Below the pieces are notes generated by a model that saw only the letters and a list, made by a program, of their open reading frames with translations, was not told the origin of the DNA and made no database searches. Shown in pieces: positions 17,871 through 26,272 of a stretch of 36,866 nt of DNA. Source of the stretch: Candidatus Epulonipiscium sp. (GTDB taxonomy: Bacteria > Bacillota > Clostridia > Lachnospirales > Defluviitaleaceae). The position numbers were made by a program, and so were the translations under genes. Numbering within the stretch: position 1 is the stretch's first letter; every line of letters begins with the position of its first letter. The stretch spans positions 1 to 36,866 of the forward strand of contig JAAYML010000039.1 in the NCBI GenBank assembly GCA_012521395.1. The letters are read 5' to 3'.

Positions 17871-19127
17871 ATGAAAGTATTAGTCGTTGGCAGTGGTGGA
17901 AGAGAACATGCAATTGTCTGGAAATTATCTCAAAGTAAAAAAGTTGATAAAATATTTTGTGCACCTGGTAATGCAGGAATAGCTCAATTGGCTGAGTGTG
18001 TTAATATAAAGGCAACAGATATAGAAGCTTTAGCAGATTTCGCACAAGATAAGGCAATTGATTTTACCGTTGTTGGGATGGATGACCCCTTAATGCTTGG
18101 TATTGTGGATGTTTTTCAGGAAAGAGGACTTAAAATTTTTGGTCCAACAAAGAATGCAGCAATTATTGAAGGCAGTAAATCATTTTCAAAGAATCTAATG
18201 AAAAAATATAATATCCCCACAGCAAATTATGAAGTATTTGACGATTCGAAGGATGCTTTAGAATATCTTAAGTCGCAATCTTTCCCCATAGTTGTAAAAG
18301 CAGATGGACTTGCCTTGGGCAAGGGTGTTTTAATCTGCAATAATTATGAAGAAGCTAAAGAAGCCGTTATCGATATCATGGAAAATAAAAAATTTGGTGA
18401 TGCAGGAAATAAAGTCGTTATTGAAGAATTTTTAGTTGGACAAGAGGTTTCAGTATTGTCTTTTTGTGATGGTGATACCATTGTACCTATGGTAAGTGCC
18501 CAGGACCACAAAAGAGCTTTAGATAATGACCAGGGCTTAAACACTGGTGGTATGGGAACCTTTTCTCCAAGCCGGATTTATACACAAGAGATTCAGAATT
18601 ATTGTATGGAAAAAATCTTTAAGCCTACTTTAGAAGCTATGAAAAAAGAAGGAAGACCTTTTACAGGAATATTGTTTTTTGGTCTTATGGTTACAGAAAA
18701 TGGCGTTAAAGTTTTAGAATATAATGCAAGATTTGGAGATCCTGAAGCTCAAGTTGTGCTCCCAAGACTAAAAGGAGATCTTTTGGAAATACTTGAAGCT
18801 TGTGTGGATAAAAGGCTTCATGAGATAAAGGTTGAATGGGAAGATAATGCGGCAGTGTGTGTGGTATTAGCTTCTGGTGGCTATCCTCTTTCTTATGATA
18901 CAGGATTTCCAATCTTTGGACTTGACAATTTACACGAAAATAATATGATTGTATTTCATGCGGGAACAGCTAAAAAAGATGATCAGATAGTAACCAATGG
19001 GGGAAGGGTGCTTGGTGTTACAGGAATAGCAAAGACACTGGATGAAGCAATCCGCACAGCTTATCAGGGGGTTGAAAAGATCCGGTTTGAGAATATGCAT
19101 TACAGAAAAGATATAGGAATAAAGTAA
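17871..19127 (+). CDS. purD: phosphoribosylamine-glycine ligase (GAR synthetase)
   Basis: It ligates glycine to phosphoribosylamine with ATP. Landmarks are the N-terminal VLVVGSGGREHAIVWKL, the ATP-grasp segments VVKADGLALGKGVLI and EEFLVGQEVSVLSFCDG, DHKRALDNDQGLNTGGMG and EYNARFGDPEAQVVLPRL. It has 418 residues, the usual length. ATG 17871 follows TGGAGG. It is the last pur gene here; no convincing terminator follows directly. Confidence 0.96.
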   Translation: MKVLVVGSGGREHAIVWKLSQSKKVDKIFCAPGNAGIAQLAECVNIKATDIEALADFAQDKAIDFTVVGMDDPLMLGIVDVFQERGLKIFGPTKNAAIIEGSKSFSKNLMKKYNIPTANYEVFDDSKDALEYLKSQSFPIVVKADGLALGKGVLICNNYEEAKEAVIDIMENKKFGDAGNKVVIEEFLVGQEVSVLSFCDGDTIVPMVSAQDHKRALDNDQGLNTGGMGTFSPSRIYTQEIQNYCMEKIFKPTLEAMKKEGRPFTGILFFGLMVTENGVKVLEYNARFGDPEAQVVLPRLKGDLLEILEACVDKRLHEIKVEWEDNAAVCVVLASGGYPLSYDTGFPIFGLDNLHENNMIVFHAGTAKKDDQIVTNGGRVLGVTGIAKTLDEAIRTAYQGVEKIRFENMHYRKDIGIK

Positions 19128-19315
19128 TAGTATTATAGTATTAGTAATTATTTGCTATTGCATGATAATTAAATTAAGGTTATTATAAAATAGAAGACTT
19201 AATCAATTTTTCTAGTTTTTATTTATATTATCAAAAACTACATACTTGATGCTCATTGAAAAATTATTGAAATTGACTTAAGGTATATTAAAGTATTTTA
19301 AAGTGGGGAATTTAA

Positions 19316-19495
19316 ATGTCGTATAGTAGGCTCGAAGTGCTGAAAACAAGAATTGAGCAAACAAGGGAACACCTAAATGACTTGATTATTTTGGGAGAGG
19401 AAAACATTTCAAGTAAAGATGTCATGCTAGTAAGTCAAGTATTGGATGATTTACTGGTCGAATATCTTAAAGAATTAGATAAGGACGAGCTGTAA
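19316..19495 (+). CDS. Spo0E-like aspartyl-phosphate phosphatase (59 residues)
   Basis: This small gene encodes two predicted amphipathic helices, the second containing the Spo0E-family signature SQVLDDLLVEY (family pattern SQ-x-LD-x-L-I-x-x-Y). In Bacillus such proteins dephosphorylate Spo0A-P and delay sporulation; that role is inferred from the family. ATG 19316 follows GTGGGGAA. Strong bidirectional-type terminator at 19497. Its presence supports an endospore-forming lineage. Confidence 0.85.
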   Translation: MSYSRLEVLKTRIEQTREHLNDLIILGEENISSKDVMLVSQVLDDLLVEYLKELDKDEL

Positions 19496-19496
19496 G

Positions 19497-19539
19497 AAAA
19501 ATCTACTAACTAATATAAATTAGTTAGTAGATTTTTTTT
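19497..19539. terminator. terminator between Spo0E-like gene and the convergent flavoprotein gene
   Basis: ATCTACTAACTAAT (19501-19514) pairs perfectly with ATTAGTTAGTAGAT (19519-19532), extended by flanking A and T runs. It can serve both convergent genes. Confidence 0.9.
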
Positions 19540-19549
19540 AAATTATTTA

Positions 19550-20626
19550 TTAGGTTAAAGTAAGTTCAGCTTCCTGAACCAACTCTCTTATTAATTCTTT
19601 TACGGAGATGATATTATTCAATTTGTAAGCAGTCGTTCCGGCAAAAATTAATCCTTTTTTAGTATCACCCCTGACAGCATGAATTAATGCTTTTGATATA
19701 CAATAAGGAGTGGTGGCAGGATTACAAGGTTTTAAGCAATTATAACATTTGTGGATTTTTTCTTTGTTTTTTTCTAAGGACTGTGTAAATTCATTTCTAA
19801 GGGCGCGACCGGGCATACCAACAGGACTTTTTATGATTTGGATACTTTCTTTTACGGCATCAAGATATGCTTTTTTAAAATTAATATGGGCATCGCACTC
19901 ATGAGTTGCAACAAAACGGGTTGCCATTTGTACGCCTGAGGCTCCCTCTTTAAGATATTTTGCAATATCTTTTCCATTGAAAATACCTCCTGCTGCAATA
20001 ACAGGGATTTTTTTGTTGTATTTTTCTTCAAAAGGCTTAATGACGGATAAAACTTCTTTCAGGATATTGCTTAAGCTGGGTAAGGGATGAGTATTTAGAA
20101 TTTCCAAGGGAAAACCTAAATGTCCTCCTGCTTTTGGTCCTTCAACAATAAGGGCGTCAGGAAGATACTGATATTTTTTGTCCCAGATTTTAATGATGAC
20201 GGATGCAGCTTTGGCAGAAGATACTATAGGAATAATTTTCGAAGCAGAATTTTTAACCAGTTCAGGTAAATCTACTGGCAGACCTGCACCACATATGATA
20301 AGATCAATTTTTTCTTTTACGGCTGTTAAAACCAGTTCTTTATAATGGTTGACAGCCGTTAAAATATTGATGCCTATAATACCTTTAGGACTTAATTCTC
20401 TTGCTTTTTTTATTTCTTTTTTGAGGCCTCGGATATTTGCTTCATGATTATTTGTTTCAAAATCCGGTTCTTCAAAACCAATCTGAACGCCAGAAATTAT
20501 ACCTATTCCGCCTTCGTTAGCTACGGCTGAAGCCAAATTGGCCCTTGATACTCCAATTCCCATACCACCTTGGATGATAGGAATATCGGCAACAAGATGA
20601 CCTATTTTTAATGAAGGAAGCTTCAT
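19550..20626 (-). CDS. nitronate monooxygenase / FabK-like FMN protein
   Basis: A TIM-barrel flavoprotein of the NMO (2-nitropropane dioxygenase) family. Visible are the N-terminal IIQGGMGIGVSRANLASAVA, GINILTA, the FMN-phosphate regions VEGPKAGGHLGF and VIAAGGIFNGKDIAKYLKEGASGVQMATRF. A C-terminal cysteine group KCYNCLKPCNPATTPYC occurs in clostridial members and might bind metal or a cluster (inference). The family includes nitronate oxidisers and enoyl-ACP reductases (FabK); without a fab gene neighbourhood I cannot choose. ATG 20626 has AAGGAGTG upstream on its strand. Confidence 0.88.
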   Translation of the reverse strand: MKLPSLKIGHLVADIPIIQGGMGIGVSRANLASAVANEGGIGIISGVQIGFEEPDFETNNHEANIRGLKKEIKKARELSPKGIIGINILTAVNHYKELVLTAVKEKIDLIICGAGLPVDLPELVKNSASKIIPIVSSAKAASVIIKIWDKKYQYLPDALIVEGPKAGGHLGFPLEILNTHPLPSLSNILKEVLSVIKPFEEKYNKKIPVIAAGGIFNGKDIAKYLKEGASGVQMATRFVATHECDAHINFKKAYLDAVKESIQIIKSPVGMPGRALRNEFTQSLEKNKEKIHKCYNCLKPCNPATTPYCISKALIHAVRGDTKKGLIFAGTTAYKLNNIISVKELIRELVQEAELTLT

Positions 20627-20729
20627 TACACCACTCCTTTTATTTGATTTACAAATATTTTGATAATCAAAGTATATAGGAAAAAATTGATGAAGTCAAT
20701 CTTATTCTACAGGCTTCTTTTTATGGTCA

Positions 20730-21614
20730 TTAATGGAGCAGTTCAATAAATTTTTTAGCGCCAATAGAAAGAGGAATGTGTTTATGGGTAATAATACCTA
20801 AGTAACGTTCAGGTATTTTTTCTTTTACATTGACAATAAATATTTCATCGGATTTAAGCTGTTCTTCAATACATTTTTCCCAGACAAAGCTAATACCCAA
20901 TCCGATTTTTGCCATCTCTACTAAAAGATCTATGCTGCCTAATTCAATTTCAGGGATTATATGGGTGCCATATTCCACTAACATATTGTCAAAAAAATCT
21001 CTTGTGGCAGTTTGTTTTTCCAGCATCAAAAAAGGATAGTTTTCTAAATCCTTTAAATATATTTCCCTGTTTTTCAATTCTTTAAACTGGTTTCCTGCTA
21101 CAAAAACATCTTGGATAGCTTTTATTTTTTTGATTTTCATGGAAGAATCGGCATACTGGTTAGGCAGATTAGATATAATAAAATCAACACTGCCCTGTTT
21201 TAAGAGCTCAACACATTTAGGAGAAGTGCCGTTGGTTACAAGGATTTTTACTTTCGGATAGAGTTTATGAAATTCTTTGAAATAGTTAAGAAGATAATAT
21301 TTACATATGGTGTCACTGGCCCCGATACGAATTTCGCCTCGTTCAAGAGAGTTGATTTCATCAATCATTCTTTCGCCGTTTTTGATAAGATTATAAGCTT
21401 GTTCAATATGGCGGAATAAAATTTCCCCATCGTTGGTTAATTTGACTTGTTTTGTGTTTCTGAAAAATAATTTGATATTTAAATTGTCTTCTAAGGTCTT
21501 AATCGCCTGGCTTACGGCAGATTGAGAAATGTAAAGTTTAGCAGCTGCTTTAGAAAAGCTGAGGTTTTCAGCAACGTAATAGAAAATTTTATACAGTTCA
21601 AAATTAATATCCAT
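20730..21614 (-). CDS. LysR-family transcriptional regulator
   Basis: It has a typical N-terminal winged HTH (YVAENLSFSKAAAKLYISQS followed by AVSQAIKTLEDNLNIKLFFR) and a periplasmic-binding-like effector domain starting near GEIRIGASDTI; 294 residues, full length. It lies upstream of the NMO-like gene on the same strand, separated by about 100 bases, and is divergent from the iron alcohol dehydrogenase. By LysR custom it may control the divergent gene, itself, or the NMO gene. Its effector is unknown. Confidence 0.93.
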   Translation of the reverse strand: MDINFELYKIFYYVAENLSFSKAAAKLYISQSAVSQAIKTLEDNLNIKLFFRNTKQVKLTNDGEILFRHIEQAYNLIKNGERMIDEINSLERGEIRIGASDTICKYYLLNYFKEFHKLYPKVKILVTNGTSPKCVELLKQGSVDFIISNLPNQYADSSMKIKKIKAIQDVFVAGNQFKELKNREIYLKDLENYPFLMLEKQTATRDFFDNMLVEYGTHIIPEIELGSIDLLVEMAKIGLGISFVWEKCIEEQLKSDEIFIVNVKEKIPERYLGIITHKHIPLSIGAKKFIELLH

Positions 21615-21791
21615 TTATTATCCACCCTTATAAATTGTGCTAAAGTTATTAATTTTATTTATTAAGCATAACATATCAGAATTAAATTGTAAATAAAATA
21701 AACTATTATTTATAAACCAATCGAGTCTTAAAAATGATGATATGGAATGAGGATTTATTTTTTTAATAAGCAATATAATGGTTTGGTAAAA

Positions 21792-21820
21792 TGGACTTTT
21801 TTGATAATATACAATATAAT
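21792..21820 (+). promoter_or_regulatory. candidate promoter of the iron alcohol dehydrogenase
   Basis: TGGACT (21792-21797), 17 bases, then a perfect TATAAT (21815-21820), about 40 bases before the gene. The weak -35 would suit an activator such as the divergent LysR protein. Confidence 0.5.
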
Positions 21821-21862
21821 AATCCATAATAAACGGTAATAAGTGTAGAAGGGAAGATGACA

Positions 21863-22966
21863 ATGCAAGAATTTCAGTATCTGATGCCTACAAAGATCCT
21901 GTTTGGGCAAGGGGTTATTAAAAAGAACGCATCTTTATTTAAAGAATATGGGAAAAAAGCTTTGATTGTGACTGGTAAACATTCAGCTAAGAAAAATGGT
22001 TCATTAGATGATATTTTAGAAGTATTAAAGCGCAATGGAATAGCTTACAGTATTTTTGATGAAATAGAAGAAAATCCTTCTTTAGAAACAGTAGAAAAAG
22101 GTGCAGATTTTGGGAAAAAGGAAAAAATAGATTTTATTATTGCTATAGGGGGAGGTTCTCCTCTTGATGCAGCAAAAGCCATCAATCTTTTAATAGCCAA
22201 TGAGGACAGCAGTAAGGAAGATTTATATATTCTAAAGCCCATGAAAACGCTTCCTGGGATTGCTGTTCCTACGACAGCTGGTACCGGTTCTGAGACAACG
22301 CCGTATGCGATATTGACCAATCATCAAAAGAAAACAAAAATCAATATTGTTCACAAAGTATTTTTTGACTTAGCTTTATTAGATCCTGAATATATGATGG
22401 CTATGCCTGAAGCGATTACAATTAATACTGCATTGGATGCCCTTTCGCATTTAGTAGAAGGTTATTTAACGGTAAAAGCTAATCTGTTTAGTGATATTTG
22501 GGCAGAAAAAGGACTCAACCTTTTTTCGGAATGCATGGATGCTTTGAAAAAAAAGAATTTTACCTATTTATTAAGGGAAAAACTCTTACTTGTTTCAACC
22601 ATCGCAGGAATGGTTATTGCACAAACAGGAACTTCTTTACCCCATGGTATGGGTTATGCCCTGACATATTTTCATAATATTGCTCATGGAAGGGCCAATG
22701 CTCTTTTGATGAAAGCTTTTTTAGAAATTCATCCCCATAGAGAAAGGGTAGACAGGATATTAAGCTGTTTAGGTTTAAATAATCTTGAAGAATTAGGAGA
22801 TTTTTTAGATTCTTTACTAGGAGAAAAAGAAAAAGTTACAAAAGACGAGATTATAGCTTATGCACAAGATATGACCTTCAATGATTTGAAACTTAAAAAT
22901 CATCCTGCTAAAGTTAGCTTAGAAGATATTTATCAAATCTATGAAAAAAGTTTAAATTTACAATAA
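21863..22966 (+). CDS. iron-containing alcohol dehydrogenase
   Basis: A group III, iron-dependent NAD(P)H alcohol dehydrogenase. The nucleotide-binding motif is GGGSPLDAAKAINLL; PTTAGTGSETTPYAILTN follows; metal ligands are expected in LDALSHLVEGYL and in the C-terminal SLPHGMGYALTYFHNIAHGR. It probably reduces or oxidises short alcohols/aldehydes; the substrate cannot be read from sequence. ATG 21863 is chosen over ATG 21857 because AGAAGGGAAG ends only 0-1 bases before the latter and 6 before the former. Divergent from the LysR gene, followed by a strong terminator. Confidence 0.93.
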   Translation: MQEFQYLMPTKILFGQGVIKKNASLFKEYGKKALIVTGKHSAKKNGSLDDILEVLKRNGIAYSIFDEIEENPSLETVEKGADFGKKEKIDFIIAIGGGSPLDAAKAINLLIANEDSSKEDLYILKPMKTLPGIAVPTTAGTGSETTPYAILTNHQKKTKINIVHKVFFDLALLDPEYMMAMPEAITINTALDALSHLVEGYLTVKANLFSDIWAEKGLNLFSECMDALKKKNFTYLLREKLLLVSTIAGMVIAQTGTSLPHGMGYALTYFHNIAHGRANALLMKAFLEIHPHRERVDRILSCLGLNNLEELGDFLDSLLGEKEKVTKDEIIAYAQDMTFNDLKLKNHPAKVSLEDIYQIYEKSLNLQ

Positions 22967-22967
22967 G

Positions 22968-23012
22968 AAAGTGTGTCTTAAAGTTTAACTTAACTTTAAG
23001 ACACACTTTTTT
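22968..23012 (+). terminator. terminator of the alcohol dehydrogenase gene
   Basis: An 18-bp perfect stem, AAAGTGTGTCTTAAAGTT (22968-22985) with its complement at 22992-23009, six-base loop and T-run. Confidence 0.93.
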
Positions 23013-23106
23013 GCTGCAGTCTTATAATTGTTAGACAATTAAAATAATATTCATACAGATGTCACAGCTTTTTAATATAATCTTAAAGAAGGATTTTGAC
23101 AAAATA

Positions 23107-23115
23107 TGTTATAAT
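23107..23115 (+). promoter_or_regulatory. candidate extended -10 promoter for the SLH/GHL10 gene
   Basis: TGTTATAAT fits the extended -10 form TG-N-TATAAT. TTGACA at 23096-23101 is only 8 bases from it; with an 18-base spacer it would instead pair with TATGTA (23120-23125). Either arrangement would start transcription shortly before the ribosome site. Confidence 0.45.
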
Positions 23116-23154
23116 AACATATGTATTTATATCTTATGGCTTTAGGAGGAAAAA

Positions 23155-25005
23155 ATGGGCAAAATCAAAATTTTTATAAGAAATTTTATGATCTTCACTT
23201 TATTATTATCCTTATCTTTTTCAAGTATTTCGTTATCTTATGCAAGTAATCAGGCTACTTATGTAAAAAATGCAGAAAGTTTAAAAGCTCTGGGTCTTTT
23301 CTTAGGAACCGACAAAGGTTTTGAACTGGACAGAAAAAGTACCAGGGCAGAAGCAGCAGCCATGCTGGTTAGATTATTAGGAGCAGAAAAGACCGCCGCA
23401 GAAGAATATAAGTCAAAGCCTCATCCTTTTGCGGATGTACCAGCCTGGGCAAGTCCAGCCGTTTCTTATTTATACAATAAAGGGTTGACTTTTGGTATTA
23501 GCGGCAATTTATATGGTGCAAAAGACGAGATTACTCCAGAGCAATATATGACTTTTTTATTAAGAGCCCTGGGTTATAGCGATAGAGATGGAGATTTTCA
23601 TCTAAATAATGTTTTAGATTTTGCACATCATATTGGCATGATTAATGACAGTGAATTATCTTTATTAAAAGCTAAAGAAAAAACAGGTGTTTTAAGAGAT
23701 TATATTGTGATGATGTCCTATAATTGTCTTTTTACAAAAATGAAAAATGAAAATAAAAGCTTATTGATTCATTTGGCTGAAAAAGGGGTTATTTCGAATA
23801 ATAAATTAAAAGCAGCAGCCAGGATAGACAGTCAGTTAAAACAGTTATTAATGGAGGAAGCCTATCTTGATGAAAATAATGAAGGAAATAAAATTGAAAA
23901 TAGTATAGAAGGAGAAGTAAGAGGTGTTTGGATTTCTTATTTAGAATTGCAAAATATATTCCCTAATAAGACAGAAGCACAATTTAAAGAAAGTATAAGA
24001 AAGATGTTCAGAAATATAAAAGATGCAGGTTTAAATACTGTTTTTGTTCAGGTCAGACCTTTTGGAGATGCCATTTATCCTTCTTCTTATTTCCCCTGGT
24101 CCTATATTATTTCAGGAACAGAAGGGGTAAATCCTTATTACGACCCTCTTGAAATTATGGTAAACGAAGCCCATTTACAGGGCTTAAAAATTGAAGCCTG
24201 GATTAATCCTTACCGAATCAGGAATAATAATAAGCCTTTAAGTGCTGATAATAAAGCTTTAGAGTGGTTAAATGACGGCAGCAACCGGGTGATAAAAATA
24301 AACAGTGGTATTTATTATAATCCTGCAAGCAAAGATGTCCAAAATCTAATTGTTAAAGGTATTGAAGAAATTATTCAAAATTATGACGTGGACGGTATTC
24401 ATTTTGATGATTATTTCTATCCGACTACGGATATGAGTTTTGATGCAGCAGACTATCAAAAGTATTTGCAGGAAGGAGGATATCTCAGTCAGGCGGGATG
24501 GAGAAGGGAAAATGTCAATCAATTAGTAAGAGAAGTTTATAAGACCATTAAAGCCTATGATCCTGATATAAAATTTGGTATAAGCCCTCAGGGTATTATA
24601 AGCCGTAATTATAATAATCAATATATTGATGTCGAAAAATGGCTTTCTAATTCTGGTTATATTGATTATATCTGCCCTCAGGTATATTTTGGTTTTAATC
24701 ATTCTAATTATCCGTATGATAAGGTTGTCCAGGAATGGAATCAACTTATCAAAAATAGTGATGTTGATCTTTACATAGGGCTTGCAGCTTACAAATTAGG
24801 CCAGGAAGATGCCTGGGCAGGAAATGGAAAAAATGAATGGATTGGTACGAGCGATATTCTTTCAAGGATGATAGAAGAAGGAAGAAAAAGCAGTAACTAT
24901 AAAGGTTTTATACTGTTCAGATATGATTCCTTATGGAATCCTTCTCAAAGCATAAAAGATCAGGTAGATGCAGAACGTATTCATTTAATAAATTGTTTAG
25001 ATTAA
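23155..25005 (+). CDS. secreted SLH-domain glycosyl-hydrolase-like (GHL10/DUF187) protein
   Basis: A signal peptide (KIKIFIRNF then a hydrophobic core) ends at a probable SYA|SN cleavage site after residue 30. Residues about 36-190 look like two to three S-layer homology repeats (STRAEAAAMLVRLLG; HPFADVPAWASPAVSYLYNKG; EITPEQYMTFLLRALGY). From about 258 the GHL10 domain begins: EVRGVWISYLEL, NTVFVQVRPFGDAIYPSSYF, KIEAWINPYRI, DVDGIHFDDYFYP, FGISPQGI, YIDYICPQVYF and ILFRYDSLW. The protein would bind the wall through SLH repeats and act on a glycan, perhaps peptidoglycan-related; the substrate is unknown. ATG 23155 follows TTAGGAGG. Confidence 0.9.
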   Translation: MGKIKIFIRNFMIFTLLLSLSFSSISLSYASNQATYVKNAESLKALGLFLGTDKGFELDRKSTRAEAAAMLVRLLGAEKTAAEEYKSKPHPFADVPAWASPAVSYLYNKGLTFGISGNLYGAKDEITPEQYMTFLLRALGYSDRDGDFHLNNVLDFAHHIGMINDSELSLLKAKEKTGVLRDYIVMMSYNCLFTKMKNENKSLLIHLAEKGVISNNKLKAAARIDSQLKQLLMEEAYLDENNEGNKIENSIEGEVRGVWISYLELQNIFPNKTEAQFKESIRKMFRNIKDAGLNTVFVQVRPFGDAIYPSSYFPWSYIISGTEGVNPYYDPLEIMVNEAHLQGLKIEAWINPYRIRNNNKPLSADNKALEWLNDGSNRVIKINSGIYYNPASKDVQNLIVKGIEEIIQNYDVDGIHFDDYFYPTTDMSFDAADYQKYLQEGGYLSQAGWRRENVNQLVREVYKTIKAYDPDIKFGISPQGIISRNYNNQYIDVEKWLSNSGYIDYICPQVYFGFNHSNYPYDKVVQEWNQLIKNSDVDLYIGLAAYKLGQEDAWAGNGKNEWIGTSDILSRMIEEGRKSSNYKGFILFRYDSLWNPSQSIKDQVDAERIHLINCLD

Positions 25006-25020
25006 TTTTACTTGATAAAT

Positions 25021-25076
25021 AAAAGAGCTGTTTCCTGACAGTTATTTGTCTTCAGGAACCAGCTCTTTTGCTTTTT
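25021..25076. terminator. terminator between GHL10 gene and azlD
   Basis: AAAAGAGCTG (25021-25030) pairs with CAGCTCTTTT (25060-25069), continued by TTCCTGA with TCAGGAA after one mismatch, with T-runs. The flanking A/T runs let it serve both convergent transcripts. Confidence 0.88.
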
Positions 25077-25119
25077 GTTATTAAACAGTCCGAATGGGTC
25101 ATTTGTGGAACGGCCAATT

Positions 25120-25422
25120 TTATATAAAGATTTCCCAAAGGTAAACGACCAGGATGCTGCATAGGGCAACAGTCATAAGACCTTTTTCAAAATAAGATAA
25201 AATCAGTGCCGTTATCATACCTGCCAGGGCTGAAGAAAGATGATTTGTAGAATAAAGAATATCAGGAAAAGTCATCGCAGCTAAAACGGCAAAAGGAACA
25301 TAAGATAAAAAGGATAATATAAATTTTGATTTTATTTTTTTTCTAAAAATTGCAATGGGTAAAACCCTTGGGATATAGGTTACAATTGCCATAACAATGA
25401 CCGCAGTAAAAGCGTAACTCAT
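25120..25422 (-). CDS. azlD: branched-chain amino acid exporter small subunit (AzlD)
   Basis: A 100-residue protein with three predicted membrane helices, including the family-typical start AFTAVIVMAIVTYIPRVLPIA and YVPFAVLAAMTFPDIL. It overlaps azlC by four bases (ATGA). Family knowledge: AzlCD exports branched-chain amino acids or analogues; the substrate is not provable here. Confidence 0.88.
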   Translation of the reverse strand: MSYAFTAVIVMAIVTYIPRVLPIAIFRKKIKSKFILSFLSYVPFAVLAAMTFPDILYSTNHLSSALAGMITALILSYFEKGLMTVALCSILVVYLWEIFI

Positions 25423-26120
25423 AATTCTTCTTCTCCTTTAGGAAATAATAAAGCTCCAATTGCAGAAGCAACAATGGTAGCAATAATAATTCTAAAGCCA
25501 CTGGAAATTTGATTGATATAAGGTAACCACTTTAAGATTGAACTAATAAAAATTCCTATTATAGTAACGATTAGAGGTGCTTTGGATTTTTTTGATGGAG
25601 GAACAACTAAAGCAATAAACATGGCATAAAGGGCAATACCCATCGCACTTTGAACTTGTTCTGGCAGTACTGAGCAAGTCACAGCCCCTGCGGCAGTTCC
25701 TAAAACCCAGCCAGCAAAGGGCCCTGATATCAGGCCAATCATATAAGAAAAGGTGAGTTCGTTTTTTTCAAGGGAAGCAAGGGCAAAGGTCTCATCTGTT
25801 ATTCCAAAAGCAATAATAGAGCGGTATAATAAAGTCATATTTGATTTTATTTTTTGAGACAAGGATAAAGACATTAACATATAACGGATGTTGATAACGA
25901 AAGTTGTCAAAGCAATTTCTATAATAGGTGCATTAGCAATAATTAAGTTTGTTCCAGCAAACTGTCCTGCCGAGGTCAGATTGGAAAACGAAATAAATAT
26001 GGCAAGCCAGACAGGAATTCCTCCATTGACTGCAATTAAACCAAAAGTAAAGGATACCGGGAAGTATCCTAAAGCAATAGGAACACCTGCTTTAAATCCT
26101 TTCGAAAAATCCGAATTCAT
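25419..26120 (-). CDS. azlC: branched-chain amino acid exporter large subunit (AzlC)
   Basis: Polytopic membrane protein of the AzlC/YgaZ family: GFKAGVPIALGYFPVSFTFG at the N-terminus, LTSAGQFAGTNLI, NIRYMLMSLSLSQ, and FGITDETFALA. I choose ATG at 26120 (233 residues), which has GGGGAGAAG directly upstream; the upstream TTG at 26135 overlaps the ribosome site. Forms a two-gene unit with azlD. Confidence 0.9.
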   Translation of the reverse strand: MNSDFSKGFKAGVPIALGYFPVSFTFGLIAVNGGIPVWLAIFISFSNLTSAGQFAGTNLIIANAPIIEIALTTFVINIRYMLMSLSLSQKIKSNMTLLYRSIIAFGITDETFALASLEKNELTFSYMIGLISGPFAGWVLGTAAGAVTCSVLPEQVQSAMGIALYAMFIALVVPPSKKSKAPLIVTIIGIFISSILKWLPYINQISSGFRIIIATIVASAIGALLFPKGEEEL

Positions 26121-26200
26121 AGAACTTCTCCCCAATTTCTAATAATTAATGAGTTTATTATATATCATTAAGATAAATAGTCAATATTTTATTCATTAAA

Positions 26201-26216
26201 TGTAATTTAAATCACA
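26201..26216 (+). promoter_or_regulatory. Crp/Fnr-type operator upstream of the FrdX-like gene
   Basis: TGTAA-TTTAAA-TCACA differs in one base from the TGTGA-N6-TCACA palindrome bound by Crp/Fnr-family proteins. Its centre (26208.5) lies about 41.5 bases before the predicted transcription start, the standard class II activator position. Confidence 0.55.
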
Positions 26217-26237
26217 GAATCAAACAGAGTAAGGGTT

Positions 26238-26243
26238 TATAAT
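26238..26243 (+). promoter_or_regulatory. -10 element of the FrdX-like gene
   Basis: A perfect TATAAT about 24 bases before the ribosome site AAAGGAGG. The -35 position (26215-26220) reads CAGAAT and is very poor, consistent with activator dependence. Confidence 0.55.
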
Positions 26244-26272
26244 TAAATCAAGAAATAAAGGAGGAATAAGTT

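Noticed and set aside
19128-19315. purD terminator from weak hairpins (such as TAGTTTTT/AAAAACTA)
   Set aside because: Stems are pure A/T and no T-run follows; cannot be separated from chance.
21618-21863. 81-codon minus-strand ORF between the LysR and alcohol dehydrogenase genes
   Set aside because: No ribosome site, low-complexity AT-rich composition, and it covers the divergent promoter region.
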